Shown here one piece after another: positions 35,809 to 51,157 of a stretch of DNA of 64,000 nt. The translations under genes were made by a program, and so were the position numbers. The notes below the pieces were generated by a model. It had not been told where the DNA came from. It did not search any database and saw nothing but the letters and a program-made list of their open reading frames with translations. The stretch covers positions 559,074 through 623,073 of the forward strand of contig NW_026112164.1 of NCBI RefSeq assembly GCF_024679095.1. The letters run 5' to 3'. This stretch comes from Eriocheir sinensis (Eukaryota; Arthropoda; Malacostraca; Decapoda; Varunidae). The number at the start of each line of letters is the position of its first letter. The first letter of the stretch is position 1.

Positions 35809-38800
35809 GAGTAGATTTCTATGAAAATATATATTCAAAATACATATAAAATTATGTAAATAAGTATAAAAATATATATATCAAATACACCTAAAAAAAT
35901 GAAAATTCGTATCAAAATAAATAAATTAAATTCCGATAAAAGAACGTATATTTGTAGGAAAATAAATATACAAAATACACATAAAATTACGAAAATTTAA
36001 ATAAAAGTATATACAAAAATACACAAAAATAATTTCAATTTTTATGAAAATAGATATACAAAATACACATATAATTAGTTAAATTTGTATTTAAATACAT
36101 GTACAAAATTCACATAAAATAATGTAAATTTGTATGAAATGAAAACAAATTCACATAAAATAACGTACATTGGTATAAAATAGATATACAAAATATACAT
36201 AGAATAATGTAAAATCGTATCAAAATAAATACACAGAATATCAATAAAATAATGTAATTTTGTATGAAAATAAAGATGCAAAATACCCATAAAATAAAGC
36301 ATATTTTTATAAAAATACATATACAAAAATACACATAGAATAGCTAAATTTGTATTAAAATTAATATACAAAATGCATGTACAATAAGGTAAATTTGTAT
36401 TGAAAAAATAGGGAAATGCACATAAAACAATGTATATTTGTTTCAAAATATATATACGAATACACATAAAATAACGTATATTTCTATAGAAATATATATA
36501 CAAAATACACATGTAATGACTTAAATACGTATAAAAATATATACACAATACACATTAAATAATGTAAGTCGCATCAAAATAAATAAACAAAATATCAATA
36601 AAAGAATGTGTATTTGTATGAAAATAGATATACCAAATACACATAAAATATTGTAAATTTGTATAAAACTCTATACAAAAATACACAAAAAATAATTTAA
36701 ATTTGTATAAAATATATATACAAAATACACATGAAATTATGAAATTTCTATTGAAATACATATACAAAATACACATAAAATAATGTAAATTTGAATAAAA
36801 ATATATAAACAAATACACTTAAAACGAAAATTTGTATGAAATATATATAGAAAATACACATTAAATAATGTAAATATGTAGAAAAAATATAAAACACAAA
36901 TAGAATAATGTAAAATAGTATCAAAATAAATACACAGAATATTAATAAAATAATGTAAATTTGTATGAAAATAAAAATGCAAAATACCCATAAAACAACA
37001 CATTTTTTATGAAAATAAATATACCAAAATGCACATAAAATATTTAAATTTGTATTACAATAAATATACAAAATGCACATACAATAAGGTAAATTTGTCT
37101 GGAAATAGATATGCAAATACATATAAAACAATGTAAATTTGTTTCAAAATATACATACGAATACTCATAAAATAACGTAGATTTCTATAAAATATATATA
37201 CAAAATACACATAAAATGATGTAAATAGGTAGGAGAAAATGTATCAAAAATACAGATCAAATGATGTAAATTCGTATCAAAATAAATAAACTAAATGCCA
37301 ATAAAAGAATGTTTACTTGTATAAATATAAATATACAAAATACACATAAAATAACGTAAAATTGGATAAAACTATATACAAAAATTAACAAAAATAATTA
37401 AATTTGTATGAAAATATATATACAAAAGACATAAAATAAGCTAAATTTGAATTGAAATAAATATAGAAAATACATTAAATAATGTAAATTTGTATCAAAA
37501 TATATATTCAAATACATATATAATAACGTAAATTTGTATAAAAATATATAAACAAAATACACATTAAATAATGTAAATACGTATAAAAGATATGTACGTA
37601 ATGTAAAAATTTATATAATTGAAGATGCAAATTACTCATAAAATATCTTATATTTAAAAAAAAATATATACAAAAATACACATAAAATAATTAAATTTGT
37701 ATTAAAATAAATATACAAAATACACACAATAAGGTAGATTTTTATTGAAATAGATATGCAAAAAACACATAAAATAATGAAAATTTTTATCAAAATATAT
37801 ACGAATACACACAATAAAATTACGTAAATTTTTATGAAAATATATATACAAAATACACATAAAATAATGTAAATACATAGAAAAATATATATTCAAAATA
37901 CACATAAAATAATATAAATTCGTATGAAAATAAATAAACAAAATTTCCTCTAAAAGAATGTATATGTGTAGGAAAATATATATACAAAATACAAATAAAA
38001 TAAAAAAAATTTGTATAAAAATAATACAAAAAAACACATAAATAATTTAAATTTGTTTGAAAATAGATATGCAAAATACAAATGAAATTAGGCACATTTT
38101 TATTGAAATACATATACAAAATACACATAAAATAATGTAAATTTGTATGAAAATATATAAACAAATACACATAAGATAACGTAAATTTCCATAAAATATA
38201 TGTACAAAATATACATTAAATAATGTAAATATGTCTAAAAATCTATATACAAAATACACAGAATAACGAAAAATCGTATCAAAATAAATAAACAGACAAT
38301 CAATAAAATAATGTAAATTTGTATGAAAATAAAGATGCAAAATACCCATATAATAACGCATATTTGTTTAAAAATATATATACAAAAATACACATAAAAT
38401 AATTAAATTTGCATCAAAATAAATATACAAAAGGCACATACAATAAAGAAAATTTGTATTGAAATAGATATACGAAATACACATAAATAATGTAAATTTG
38501 TATCAAAATATATATACGAATACACATAAAATAGAGTAAATTTCTATGAAAATATATATTCAAAAGACATATAAAATTATGTTAATAAGTTTAAAAATAT
38601 ATATATCAGATACACCTAAAATAATGAAAACTCGTATCAAAATAAATAAACAAAACTCCGATAAAAGAACGTATATTTGTAGGAAAATAAATATACAAAA
38701 TACACATATAATTACGAAAATTTAAATAAAAATATATACTAAAATACACAAAATTAATTTCAATTTCTATGAAAATAGTTATACATAATACACATATAAT

Positions 38801-41261
38801 TAGTTAAATTTGTATTTAAATACATGTACAAAATACACATAAAATAATGTAAATTTGTATGAAATTAAAACAAATTCACATAAAATAACGTTCATTTGTA
38901 TGAAATATATATACAAAATATACATAGAATAATGAAAAATCGTATCAAAATAAATACACAGAATATCAATAAAATAATGTAAATTTGTATGAAAATAAAG
39001 ATGCAAAATACCCATAAAATAAAGCATTTTTTTATGAAAATACATATACAAAAATACACATAGAATAATTAAATTTGTATTAAAATTAATATACAAAATG
39101 CACGTACAATAAGGTAAATTTATATTGAAAAAATATGCAAAATGCACATAAAGCAATGTATATTTGTTTCAAAATATATATACGAATACACATAAAATAA
39201 CATATATTTCTATAGAAATAAATATACAAAATACACATGAAATGACGTAAATACGTATAAAAATATAGATACACAATACACATTAAATAATGTGAATTCG
39301 CGTCAAAATAAATAAACAAAATATCAATAAAAAATGTGTATTTGTATGAAAATAGATATACAAAATACACATAAAATATTTTAAATTTATATAAAACTCT
39401 TTTTATAAAAATATATATACCAAAATAATAAAATTTTAACATTTGTATTACAATAAATATACAAAATGCACATACAATAAGGTAGATTTATATTGAAATA
39501 GATATGCTAAATACATATAAAACAATGTAAATTTGCTTCAAAATATATATACCAATACACATAAAATAACGTAGATTACTATAAAAAATATATATACAAA
39601 ATACACATTAAATGAAGTAAATACGTATAAGAAAATGTATACAAAGTACACATAAAATAATTAAATTTGTATTAAAATAAATATACAAAATACACATACA
39701 ATAAGGTAAATCTATATTGAAATAGATATGCAAAATAAACATAAAATAATGTAAATTTGTATCAAATCATATACGAATACACTCAATAAAATAACGTAAA
39801 TTTTTATGAAAATGTATATAAAAAATACACATAAAATAATGTAAATACGTAGAAAAATATATATACAAAATACACATAAAATTATGTAAAGTCTTATGAA
39901 AATAAATGAACAAAATTCCACTAAAAGAATGTATATTTGTAGGAAAATATAAATACAAAATACAAATAAAATAACTAAAATTTGTATAAAAATATATAAA
40001 AAATACAAAAAAATAATTTAAATTTGTTTGAAAATAGATATGCAAAATACACATAAAATAAGGCAAATCTGTATTGAAATACATATACAAATTACACATA
40101 AAATATTGTAAATTTGTATGAAAATATATAAACAAATACATATAAAATAGCGTAAATTTATATAAAATATATATACAAAATATACATTAAATAATGGAAA
40201 TGTGTATAAAAATATATATACAAAATACACATAGAATAATGTAAAATCGTATCAAAATAAATAAACAGAATATCAATAAAATAATGTAAATTTCTATGAA
40301 AATAAAGATGCAAAATACCCAAATAATAATGCATATTTTTACAAAAATACACATAAAATAATTAAATTTGTATTAAAATAAAGATACAAAATACACATAC
40401 AATATGGTAAATTTGTATTGAAATAGATATGCAAAATAAACAAAAATAATGTAAATTTGTATCAAAATATATATACGAATACCCATAAAATAGAGTAAAT
40501 TTCTATGAAAATATATATTCAAAACACAAATAAAATGATATAAATAAGTATAAAAATATACATATCAAATACACCTAAAATAATGTAAATTCGTATAAAA
40601 ATAAATAAAAAAAAATTACGATAAAAGATGCAAGATACATATTAAATAATGTAAATATTTATAAAAAAAATATATACAAAAAAAATAGAATAATGTGAAA
40701 TCGTATCAAAATAAATACACCGAATATTAATAAAATAATGTAAATTTGTATGAAAATAAAGATGCAAAATTCCCATCAAATAGCGCATTTGTATTGAAAG
40801 AGATATGCAAAAATACATATAAAACAATGTAAATTTGTTTCAAAATATATATACGAATACACATAAAATAACGTAGATTTCTATAAAAATATATATACAA
40901 AATACACATAAAATTAAGTAAATACGTATAAAAATAGATATACAAAATACACATAGAATAATGTAAAATTGTTTAAAAAAAAAACAGAATATAAATAAAA
41001 TAATGTAAATTTGTATGAAAATAAAAATGCAAAATACCCATAAAATAAAGCATATTTCTTATAAAAATACATATACAAAAATAAACATAGCATAACTAAA
41101 TTTGTATTAAAATTAAAATACAAAATGCATATACAATAAGGTAAATTTGTATTGAAAAAATATGCAAAATACACATAAAACAGTGTAAATTTATTTCAAA
41201 ATCTATATACGAATACTCATAAATCAACGTAGATTTCTATAGAAATATATATACAAAATAC

Positions 41262-41416
<155 letters not shown>

Positions 41417-42157
41417 TATATACAAAAATACACAAAAATAATTTTAATTTGTATGAAAATAAATATACAAAATACACATAAAATTAGGTAAATTTGTATT
41501 GAAATACATTTACAAAATACACATCAAATAAAGTAAATTTGAATGAAAATATATAAGCAAATACACTTAAAATAACGTAAATTTGTATAAAATATATATA
41601 AAAAATACACATTAAATAATGTAAATATGTATAAAAGAATATATACAAAACACAAATAGAATAATATAAAATAGTATCAAAATAAATACACAGAATATTA
41701 ATAAAATAATGTAAATTTGTATGAAAATTAAGATGCAAAATACCCATAAAATAACGCATTTTTTCTAAAAATATTTATACCAAGACACACATAAAATATT
41801 TGAATTTGTATTAAAATAAATATACAAAATGCACATACAATAAGGTAGAATTGTATTGAAATAGATATGCAAAATACATATAAAACCATGTAAATTTTTA
41901 AAAATATATATATACGAATACACATAAAATAACGTAGATTTCTATGAAAATATTATACAAAATACACATAAAATGAAGTAAATACGTATAAAAAAAGGTA
42001 TACAAAATACACATAAAATAATGTAAACTTGTATCAAAATAAATAAACAAAATACTAATAAAAGAAAGTGTATTGTATATATATAAATTTACATAATACA
42101 AATAAAATAACGTAAATTTATATAAAACTATATGCAAAAATACACAAAAGTAATTAA

Positions 42158-42219
42158 ATTTGTGTGAAAATAGATATACAAAATACATGTCTATTTTGTA
42201 TATTTATTTTCATAGAAAT
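42158..42219. repeat. Palindromic polarity junction E
   Basis: Arms 42158-42185 and 42192-42219 are reverse complements at about 25 of 28 positions with a 6-base spacer CATGTC. The polarity of the array flips exactly at the centre. The first copy (12076) lost about 48 bp here, including most of the palindrome. Confidence 0.8.
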
Positions 42220-43395
42220 TGAAATTATTTTTGTTTATTTTTTTATATATTTTCATACAATTTTCGTTATTTAATGTGTATTTTGTATATTTATTTTTTC
42301 TACAAATATACGTTCTTTTATCTGAATTTTCTTTATTGAATTTGTAACGAATTTACCTTATTTTGTATATCTATTTTCATACAAATTAAAATACTTCTGT
42401 GTATTTTTGTATATAGTTTTATATAAATTTACGTTATTATTTATGTATATTTATATTTACATTTATACAAATTTTTTATATTGGTATTTTGTATACATTT
42501 TTATATGTATTTGTATTCATTTATATTTTATACAAATTTTATTATGTGTATTTATATATATATATTTATAAAAAAAAAATTTACGTTATTTTATGTGTAT
42601 TTTATATATTTTGATACAAATACATTGTTTTATATGTATTTTGTATATACATTTTCAAATTTAAATTATTTTATTTTATCTGTATTTTGTATATCTATTT
42701 TCATACAAATTTAATTTTTGTATATAGTTTAATACAAATTATTTTATGTGTATTATGCATATTTATATTTATACAAATGCACATTCTTTTATTGGTATTT
42801 TGTTTATTTATTTTGATACGAATTTACATTATTTTATGTGTATTTTGTATACATTTTCTTATACGTATGTACTTCATTTTATGTGTATTTTGTATATATA
42901 TTTTTATACAAATCTACGTTATTTTATGTATATTCTAATATATATTTTGAAACAAATTTACATTGTTTTATATGAATTTTGCATATCTATTTCAATACAG
43001 ATTTACCTTATTGTATGTGTATTTTGTATATTTATTTTAATAAAAATTAATTTTTTCATGTGTATTTTGGTATATATATTTTTATAAAAAATGCGTTATT
43101 TAATGGGTATTTTGCATCTTTATTTTCATACAAATTTACATTGTTTTATTAATATTCTGTGTATTTATTTTGATACGATTTTACATTATTCTATTTGTGT
43201 TTTGTATATATTTTTTTTATACAAATTTACATTATTTAATGTGTATTTTGTATATTTTAAAACAAATTTACGTTATTTTATGCGCATCTGTTAAAATATT
43301 TTGATACAAATTTACATTATTTTATATATTTTGTATATATATTTCTATATAAATTTAGTTTAATTTATGTATATTTTGTATATCTATTTTCATTT
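42191..43395 (+). repeat. Satellite block 18 (T-rich strand on top)
   Basis: Paralogue of block 4. The stretch 42430-42740 has many small deletions, so monomers there are shortened and the 45-bp phase is lost, whereas 12290-12840 in the first copy is regular. From 42740 the higher-order repeat is regular again. It ends at junction F (about 43396). Confidence 0.92.
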
Positions 43396-43739
43396 CTATC
43401 AAAATAAATAAACAAAATAGCAACAAAATAATGTAAATTTGTATGAGAAAACATATACAAATGAACATAAAATAAAGTAAATTTGCAAATTTGTATTGAA
43501 ATAGATATGCAAAATACATTATAAAACAATGTAAATTTGTTTCAAAATATATATACGAATACATATAAAATAACGTAGATTTCTATAAAAATATGTACAA
43601 AATACACATAAAATGAAGTAAATACGTATAAAAAAAATGAATACAAAAAATACATAAAAATCGTATCAAAATAAAAAAACAAAATACCTGTAAAAGAATG
43701 TGTATTTGTAAAAATATAAATATACAAAATACACATAAA

Positions 43740-44544
43740 ATATCGTAAATTTGTATAAAACTATATACAAAAATACACAGAAGTAATTAAATTTGTATGA
43801 AAATATATATACAAAATACTGCTAAATTAGGCTAAATTTGAATTGAAATGTACATACAAAATACATAAAATAATGTAAATCTGTATCAAAATATTTATAC
43901 AAATACATATAATAACGTAGATTTGTTTAAAAACATATAAACAAAATACACATAATGTAATGTAAATACGTATAAAAAATATGTACAAAATACACATATA
44001 ATCATGTAATTCGTATCAAAATAAATAAACAAAATAGCAATAAAATAATGTAAATTTGTATGAGAAAACATATACAAATAACGCAAATTTCTATAAAAAT
44101 ATATGTACAAAAATGCACAGAAAATAAAGTAAATTTGCAAAAAATTATATATACAAAACACACACTAAATAATGTAAATGCGTACATGAAATAACCTAAA
44201 TTTGTATAAAACAATATACAAAAATACACAAAAATAATTTAAATTTGTTTGAAAAGAAATATACAAAATACACATAAAATTAGGTAAATTTGTATTGAAA
44301 TACATATACAAAATACACATCAAATAATGTAAATATGAATGAAAATATATAAACAAATACACTTAAAATAACGTAAATTTGTATAAAATATATATGCAAG
44401 ATACACATTAAATAATGTAAATGTGTATAAAAAATATATATACAAAAAACAAATAAAATAATGTAAAATCGTATCAAAATAAATACACAGAATAATAATA
44501 AAATAATGTAAATTTGTATGAAAATAGATACAAAATTCCCAAAA
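43740..44544 (-). repeat. Block X, 805 bp
   Basis: Paralogue of the 13841 copy in the second large duplication. The landmark reads CTGCTAAATTAGGC at about 43820; GCGTACAT is at 44180. Confidence 0.8.
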
Positions 44545-44883
44545 ATTATCGCATTTTTTATAAAAATATATTTACCAAAATACACATAAAATATTTAAAT
44601 TTGTATTGAAATAAATATGCAAAATGCATATACAGTAAGGTAAATTTGTATTGAAAGAGATATTCAAAAATACTTATAAAACAATGTAAATTTGTTTCAA
44701 AATATATATACGAATACACATAAAATAAAGTAGATTTCTATAGAAATATATATACAAAATACATATGAAATTATGTAAATACGCATAAAAATATATATAC
44801 AAAATACATATCAAATAATGTAAATTCGTGTCAAAATAAATAAACAAAATATCATGAAAAGAATGTGTATTTGTATGAAAATA

Positions 44884-45919
44884 GATAATAGATAATAAAT
44901 TTGTATAAAATATATATGCAAGATACACATTAAATAATGTAAATATGTATAAAAAAGTATATACAAAAAACAAATAGAATAATGTAACATCGTATCAAAA
45001 TAAATACACCGAATATTAATAAAATAATGTAAATTTGTATGAAAATAAAGATGCAAAATTCCCATAAAATAGCGCATTTCTTATAAAAATATATATACCA
45101 AAAAACACATAAAATATTTGAATTTGCAATGAAATAAATCTACAAAATGCACATACAATAAGGTAAATTTGTATTGAAAGAGATATGCAAAAATACATAT
45201 AAAACAATGTTAATTTGTTTCAAAATATATATTCGAATACAAATAAAAAAACGTAGATTTCTATAAAAATATATATACAAAATACACATAAAATTAATAA
45301 ATACGTATAAAAAAATGTATACAAAATACACATAAAATAATGTATTTTCGAATTAAAATAAATGTAAATTTGAATGAAAATATAAAAACAAATACACTTA
45401 AAACAACGTAAATTTGTATAAAATATATAAGCATGATACACATTAAATAATGTAAATGTGTATAAAAAAATATATACAAAAAACAAATAGAATAATGTAA
45501 AATCGTATCAAAATAAATACACAGAATATCAATAAAATAATGTAAATTTGTATGAAAATAAAGATGCAAAATTCCCAAAAATTATCGCATTTTTTATAAA
45601 AATATATATACCAAAATACACATAAAATATTTAAATTTGTATTGAAATAAATATACAAAATGCATATACAGTAAGGTAAATTTGTATTAAAAGAGATATT
45701 CAAAAATACATATAAAACAATGTAAATTTGTTTCAAAAAATATATACGAATACACATAAAATAAAGTAGATTTCTCTAGAAATATATATACAAAACACAT
45801 ATGAAATTATGTAAATACGTATAAAAATATATATACAAAATACATATCAAATAATGTAAATTCGAGTCAAAATAAATAAACAAAATATCATGAAAATAAT
45901 GTTTATTTGTATAAAAATA
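44884..45919 (-). repeat. 1036-bp higher-order unit between GATAATAGATAATAA markers
   Basis: Runs from one GATAATAGATAATAAATTTG marker to the next (45920). The marker is a fused monomer in which a short TAGATAA motif is doubled. The length is about 23 monomers. Adjacent markers in the array are 1036 and 1038 bp apart. Confidence 0.75.
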
Positions 45920-46650
45920 GATAATAGATAATAAATTTGTATAAAATATATATGCAAGATAGTCATTAAATAATGTAAATATGTATAAAAAAGTATATAC
46001 AAAAAACAAATAGAATAATGTAAATTCGTATCAAAATAAATACACGGAATATTAATAAAAAATGTAAATTTGTACGAAAATAAAGATGCAAAATTCCCAT
46101 AAAATAGCGCATTTCTTATAAAAATATATATACCAAAATACACATAATATATTTAAATTTGTATTGAAATAAATATACAAAATGCACATACAATAAGGTA
46201 AATTTGTATTGAAAGAGATATGCAAAAATACATATAAAACAATGTAAATTTGTTTCAAAATATATATGCGAATACAAATAAAAAAACGTAGATTTCTATA
46301 AAAATATATATACAAAATACACATAAAATTAAGTAAATACGTATAAAAAAATGTGTATTTGTAAAATTATAAATATTCAAAATACACATAAAATATCGTA
46401 AATTTGTATAAAACTGTATACAAAAATACACAGAAGTAATTAAATTTGTATGAAAATATATATACAAAATACAGCTAAAATAAGCTAAATTTGAATTGAA
46501 ATGTACATACAAAATACATAAAATAATGTAAATCTGTATCAAAATATTTATAGAAATACATATAATAACGTAGATTTGTTTAAAAATATATAAACAAAAT
46601 ACACATTAAGTAATGTAAATACGTATAAAAAATATGTACAAAATACAGAT

Positions 46651-46896
46651 ATAATCATGTAACTCGTATCAAAATAAATAAACAAAATAGCAATAAAATA
46701 ATGTAAATTTGTATTAGAAAACATATACAAATAACGCAAATTTCTATAAAAATGTATGTACAAAAATGCACATATAATCATGTAACTCGTATCAAAATAA
46801 ATAAACAAAATAGCAATAAAATAATGTAAATTTGTATGAGAAAACATATACAAATAACGCAAATTTCTATAAAAATATATGTACAAAAATGCACAT
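46651..46896 (-). repeat. 123-bp tandem duplication
   Basis: ATAATCATGTAACTCGTATC occurs at 46651 and 46774. The unit length is not a multiple of 45 because it includes a fused, shortened monomer. The paralogue near 16741 has one copy. Confidence 0.85.
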
Positions 46897-47092
<196 letters not shown>

Positions 47093-47821
47093 AAACACAC
47101 ACTAAATAATGTAAATGCGTACATAAAATAACCTAAATTTGTATAAAACTATATACAAAAATACACAAAAATAATTTAAATTCGTTTGAAAAGAAATGTA
47201 CAAAGTACACATAAAAATAGGTAAATTTGTATTGAAATACATATACAAAATACACATCAAATAATGTAAATTTGAATGAAAATATATAAACAAATACACT
47301 TAAAATAACGTAAATTTGTATAAAATATATATGCAAGATACACATTAAATAATGTAAATGTGTATAAAAAAATATATACAAAAAACAAATAGAATAATGT
47401 AAAATCGTATCAAAATAAATACACAGAATATCAATAAAATAATGTAAATTTGTATGAAAATAAAGATGCAAAATTTCCATAAATTATCGCATTTTTTATA
47501 AAAATGTATTTACCAAAATACACATAAAATATTTAAATTTGTTTTGAAATAAATATACAAAATGCATATACAGTAAGGTAAATTTGTATTGAAGGAGATA
47601 TTCAAAAATACATATAAAACAATGTAAATCTGTTTCAAAATATATATACGAATACACATAAAATAATGTAGATTTCTATAGAAATATATATACAAAATAC
47701 ATATGAAATTATGTAAATACGTATAAAAATATATATACAAAATACATACCAAATAATGTAAATTCGTGTCAAAATAAATAAACAAAATATCATGAAAAGA
47801 ATGTGTATTTGTATGAAAATA

Positions 47822-48859
47822 GATAATAGATAATAAATTTGTATAAAATATATATGCAAGATACACATTAAATAATGTAAATATGTATAAAAAAGTATAT
47901 ACAAAAAACAAATAGAATAATGTAACATCGTATCAAAATAAATACACCGAATATTAATAAAATAATGTAAATTTGTATGAAAATAAAGATGCAAAATTCC
48001 CATAAAATAGCGCATTTCTTATAAAAATATATATACCAAAATACACATAAAATATTTAAATTTGCATTGAAATAAATATACAAAATGCACATACAATAAG
48101 GTAAATTTGTATTGAAAGAGATATGCAAAAATACATATAAGACAATGTAAATTTGTTTCAAAATATATATACGAATTCAAATAAAAAAAATGGATTTCTA
48201 TAAAAAATATATATACAAAATACACATAAAATTAAGTAAATACGTATAAAAAAATGGATACAAAATACACATAAAAACATGTAATTTCGAATTAAAATAA
48301 ATGTAAATTTGAATGAAGATATAAAAACAAATACACATAAAAAAACGTAAATTTGTATAAAATATATATGCAAGATCCACATTAAATAATGTAAATGTGT
48401 ATAAAAAAATATATATAAAAAAAACAAATAGAATAATGTAAAATCGTATCAAAATAAATACACAGAATATCAATAAAATAATGTAAATTTGTATGAAAAT
48501 AAAGATGCAAAATTCCCAAAAATTATCGCATTTTTTATAAAAATATATATACCAAAATACACATAAAATATTTAAATTTGTATTGAAATAAATATACAAA
48601 ATGCATATACAGTAAGGTAAATTTGTATTAAAAGAGATATTCAAAAATACATATAAACAATGTAAATTTGTTTCAAAATATATATACGAATACACATAAA
48701 ATAAAGTAGATTTCTATAGAAATATATATACAAAATACATATGAAATTATGTAAATACGTATAAATATATATATACAAAATACATATGAAATAATGTAAA
48801 TTCGTGTCAAAATAAATAAACAAAATATCATGAAAAGAATGTGTATTTGTATAAAAATA
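47822..48859 (-). repeat. 1038-bp higher-order unit between GATAATAGATAATAA markers
   Basis: Second complete interval of the same family. Isolated markers also occur at 15321, 20342 (variant), 23255 (variant), 51295, 57914 and 63616 on the minus side and at about 25012-25031 in plus orientation. Confidence 0.75.
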
Positions 48860-50120
48860 GATAATAGATAATAAATTTGTATAAAATATATATGCGAGAT
48901 ACTCATTAAATAATGTAAATATGTATAAAAAAGTGTATACAAAAAACAAATAGAATAATGTAAATTCGTATCAAAATAAATACACCGAATATTAATAAAA
49001 TAATGTAAATTTGTATGAAAATAAAGATGCAAAATTCCCATAAAATAGCGCAATTCTTATTAAAATATATATACTAAAATACACATAAAATATTTAAATT
49101 TGTATTGAAATAAATATACAAAATGCACATACAATAAGGTAAATTTGTATTGAAAGAGATATGCAAAAATACATATAAAACAATGTAAATTTGTTTCAAA
49201 ATATATATACGAATACAAATAAAAAAAAGTAGATTTCTATAAAAATATATATACAAAATACACATAAAATTAAGTAAATACGTATAAAAAAATGTATACA
49301 AAATACACATAAAATAATGTAAATACGATTTAAAATAAATAAACAAAATACCAATACAAGAATGTGTATTTGGATAAATATAAATATACAAAATACATAT
49401 ACAAAAAAAACATAAAATAAGGTAGATTTGTAATAAAATATATGTACAAATACACATAAAATAATGTAAATTTATATGAAAATATATTTACAAATACACA
49501 TAAAATACCATGAATTTGTATAAAAATATATATTCAAAATAAATATTAAATGATGGAAAAGCGTATAAAAATATATATACAAAGTACATATAAAACAATG
49601 TAAATTCGTATCAATATAAATCAACAAAACACCAATAAAATATTATATATATATGAATGAAAATAAATTTACAAAATACACATAACATAACTAAAATATG
49701 TATCAAAATATATACAAAAATACATAGAAATAATTTGAGTTTGTATGAAAATAGATATTCAAAATACACATAAAACTAGTTAATTTTCTTTTGAAATGTA
49801 TATACAAAATAGCCATAAAATATTGTAAATTTGTGTCAAAATATATAAACAAATACACATAAAATAACGTAAATTTGTATGAAAAATATATACAAAATAC
49901 ACAGAGAATAATGTCAATTCGTATCAAAATGAATGAGCAGAATATCAATAAAATAATGTATATTTGTATGAAAATAAAGATGCAAAATACCCAAAAAATA
50001 AAGCATATGTTTATAAAAATACAGATACAAAAATACACATCGAATAATTAAATTTGTATTAAAATTAATATACATAATGCGTATATAATAAGGTAAATTT
50101 GTATTGAAAAAATATGCAAC

Positions 50121-51157
50121 ATACACGTTTACTCATAAAAATTTATATTATTTTATTGGTATTTTCTTTATTTATTTTGATACGAATTACATGATTATAT
50201 GTGTATTTTGTACACATTTTTTTATACGTATTTACTTTATTTAATGTGTATTTTTTTTATATATTTTCATACAAATTTACGTTATTATATGTGTATTTGT
50301 ATAAATATTTTGATACAAATTTACTTTATTTCATGTATTTTGTATATATATTTCAATTCAAACTTAGCTTATTTTGTGTGTATTTTGTATATATTTTCAT
50401 ACAAATTTAATTACTTCTGTGTATTTATGTATATAGTTTTATATAAATTTACGTTATTTTATGTGTATTTTGTATATTTATATTTATACAAATACACATT
50501 CTTTTATTGGTATTTTGTTTATTTATTTTGATACGAATTTACATTATTTTATGTGTATTTTGTATACATTTTTTTATACGTATTTACTTAATTTTATGTG
50601 TATTTTGTATATATTTATTTCTAGAAATCTACGTTATTTTATGTGTATTCGTATACATGTTTTTAAACAAATTTACATTGCTTTATATGTATTTTGCGTA
50701 TCTATTTCAATACAAATTTACCTTATTGTAAGTGTTTTTTTATATATTTATTTTAATACAAATCTTATTTTTTTATGTGTATTTTTGTATATATATTTTT
50801 ATAAATAAAAAAATGCGTTATTTTACGGGTATTTTCCCTCTTTATTTTCATACAAATTTACATTATTTTATTAATATTCTGTGTATTTATTTTGATACGA
50901 TTTTACATTATTCTATTTGTGTTTTGTATATATTTTTTTTATCCAAATTTACGTTATTTTAAGTGTATTTGTTTATGTATTTTCATTCAAATTTACATTA
51001 TTTTATGTGTATTTTCTATATGTATTTCCATACAAATTTACCTAATTTGATGTGTATTTTGTATATTTATTTTCATACAAATTTAAAATATTTTTGTATT
51101 TTTGTATATTGTTTGATACAAATTTAGGTTATTTTATATGCTTTTTGAATATCTATT
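50121..51157 (+). repeat. Satellite block 20 (T-rich strand on top)
   Basis: Starts at junction A (core 50125-50140), contains a 15-monomer higher-order repeat (50448-51122) and ends abruptly at about 51157 by a fusion to minus monomers not seen elsewhere. The paralogue 18351-19310 continues in plus orientation at this point. Confidence 0.92.
50448..51122 (+). repeat. 15-monomer higher-order repeat, 675 bp
   Basis: Same order and the same missing monomer as the 666-bp unit at 3754. This suggests the 15-monomer form is an inherited variant and not an independent loss. Confidence 0.8.
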
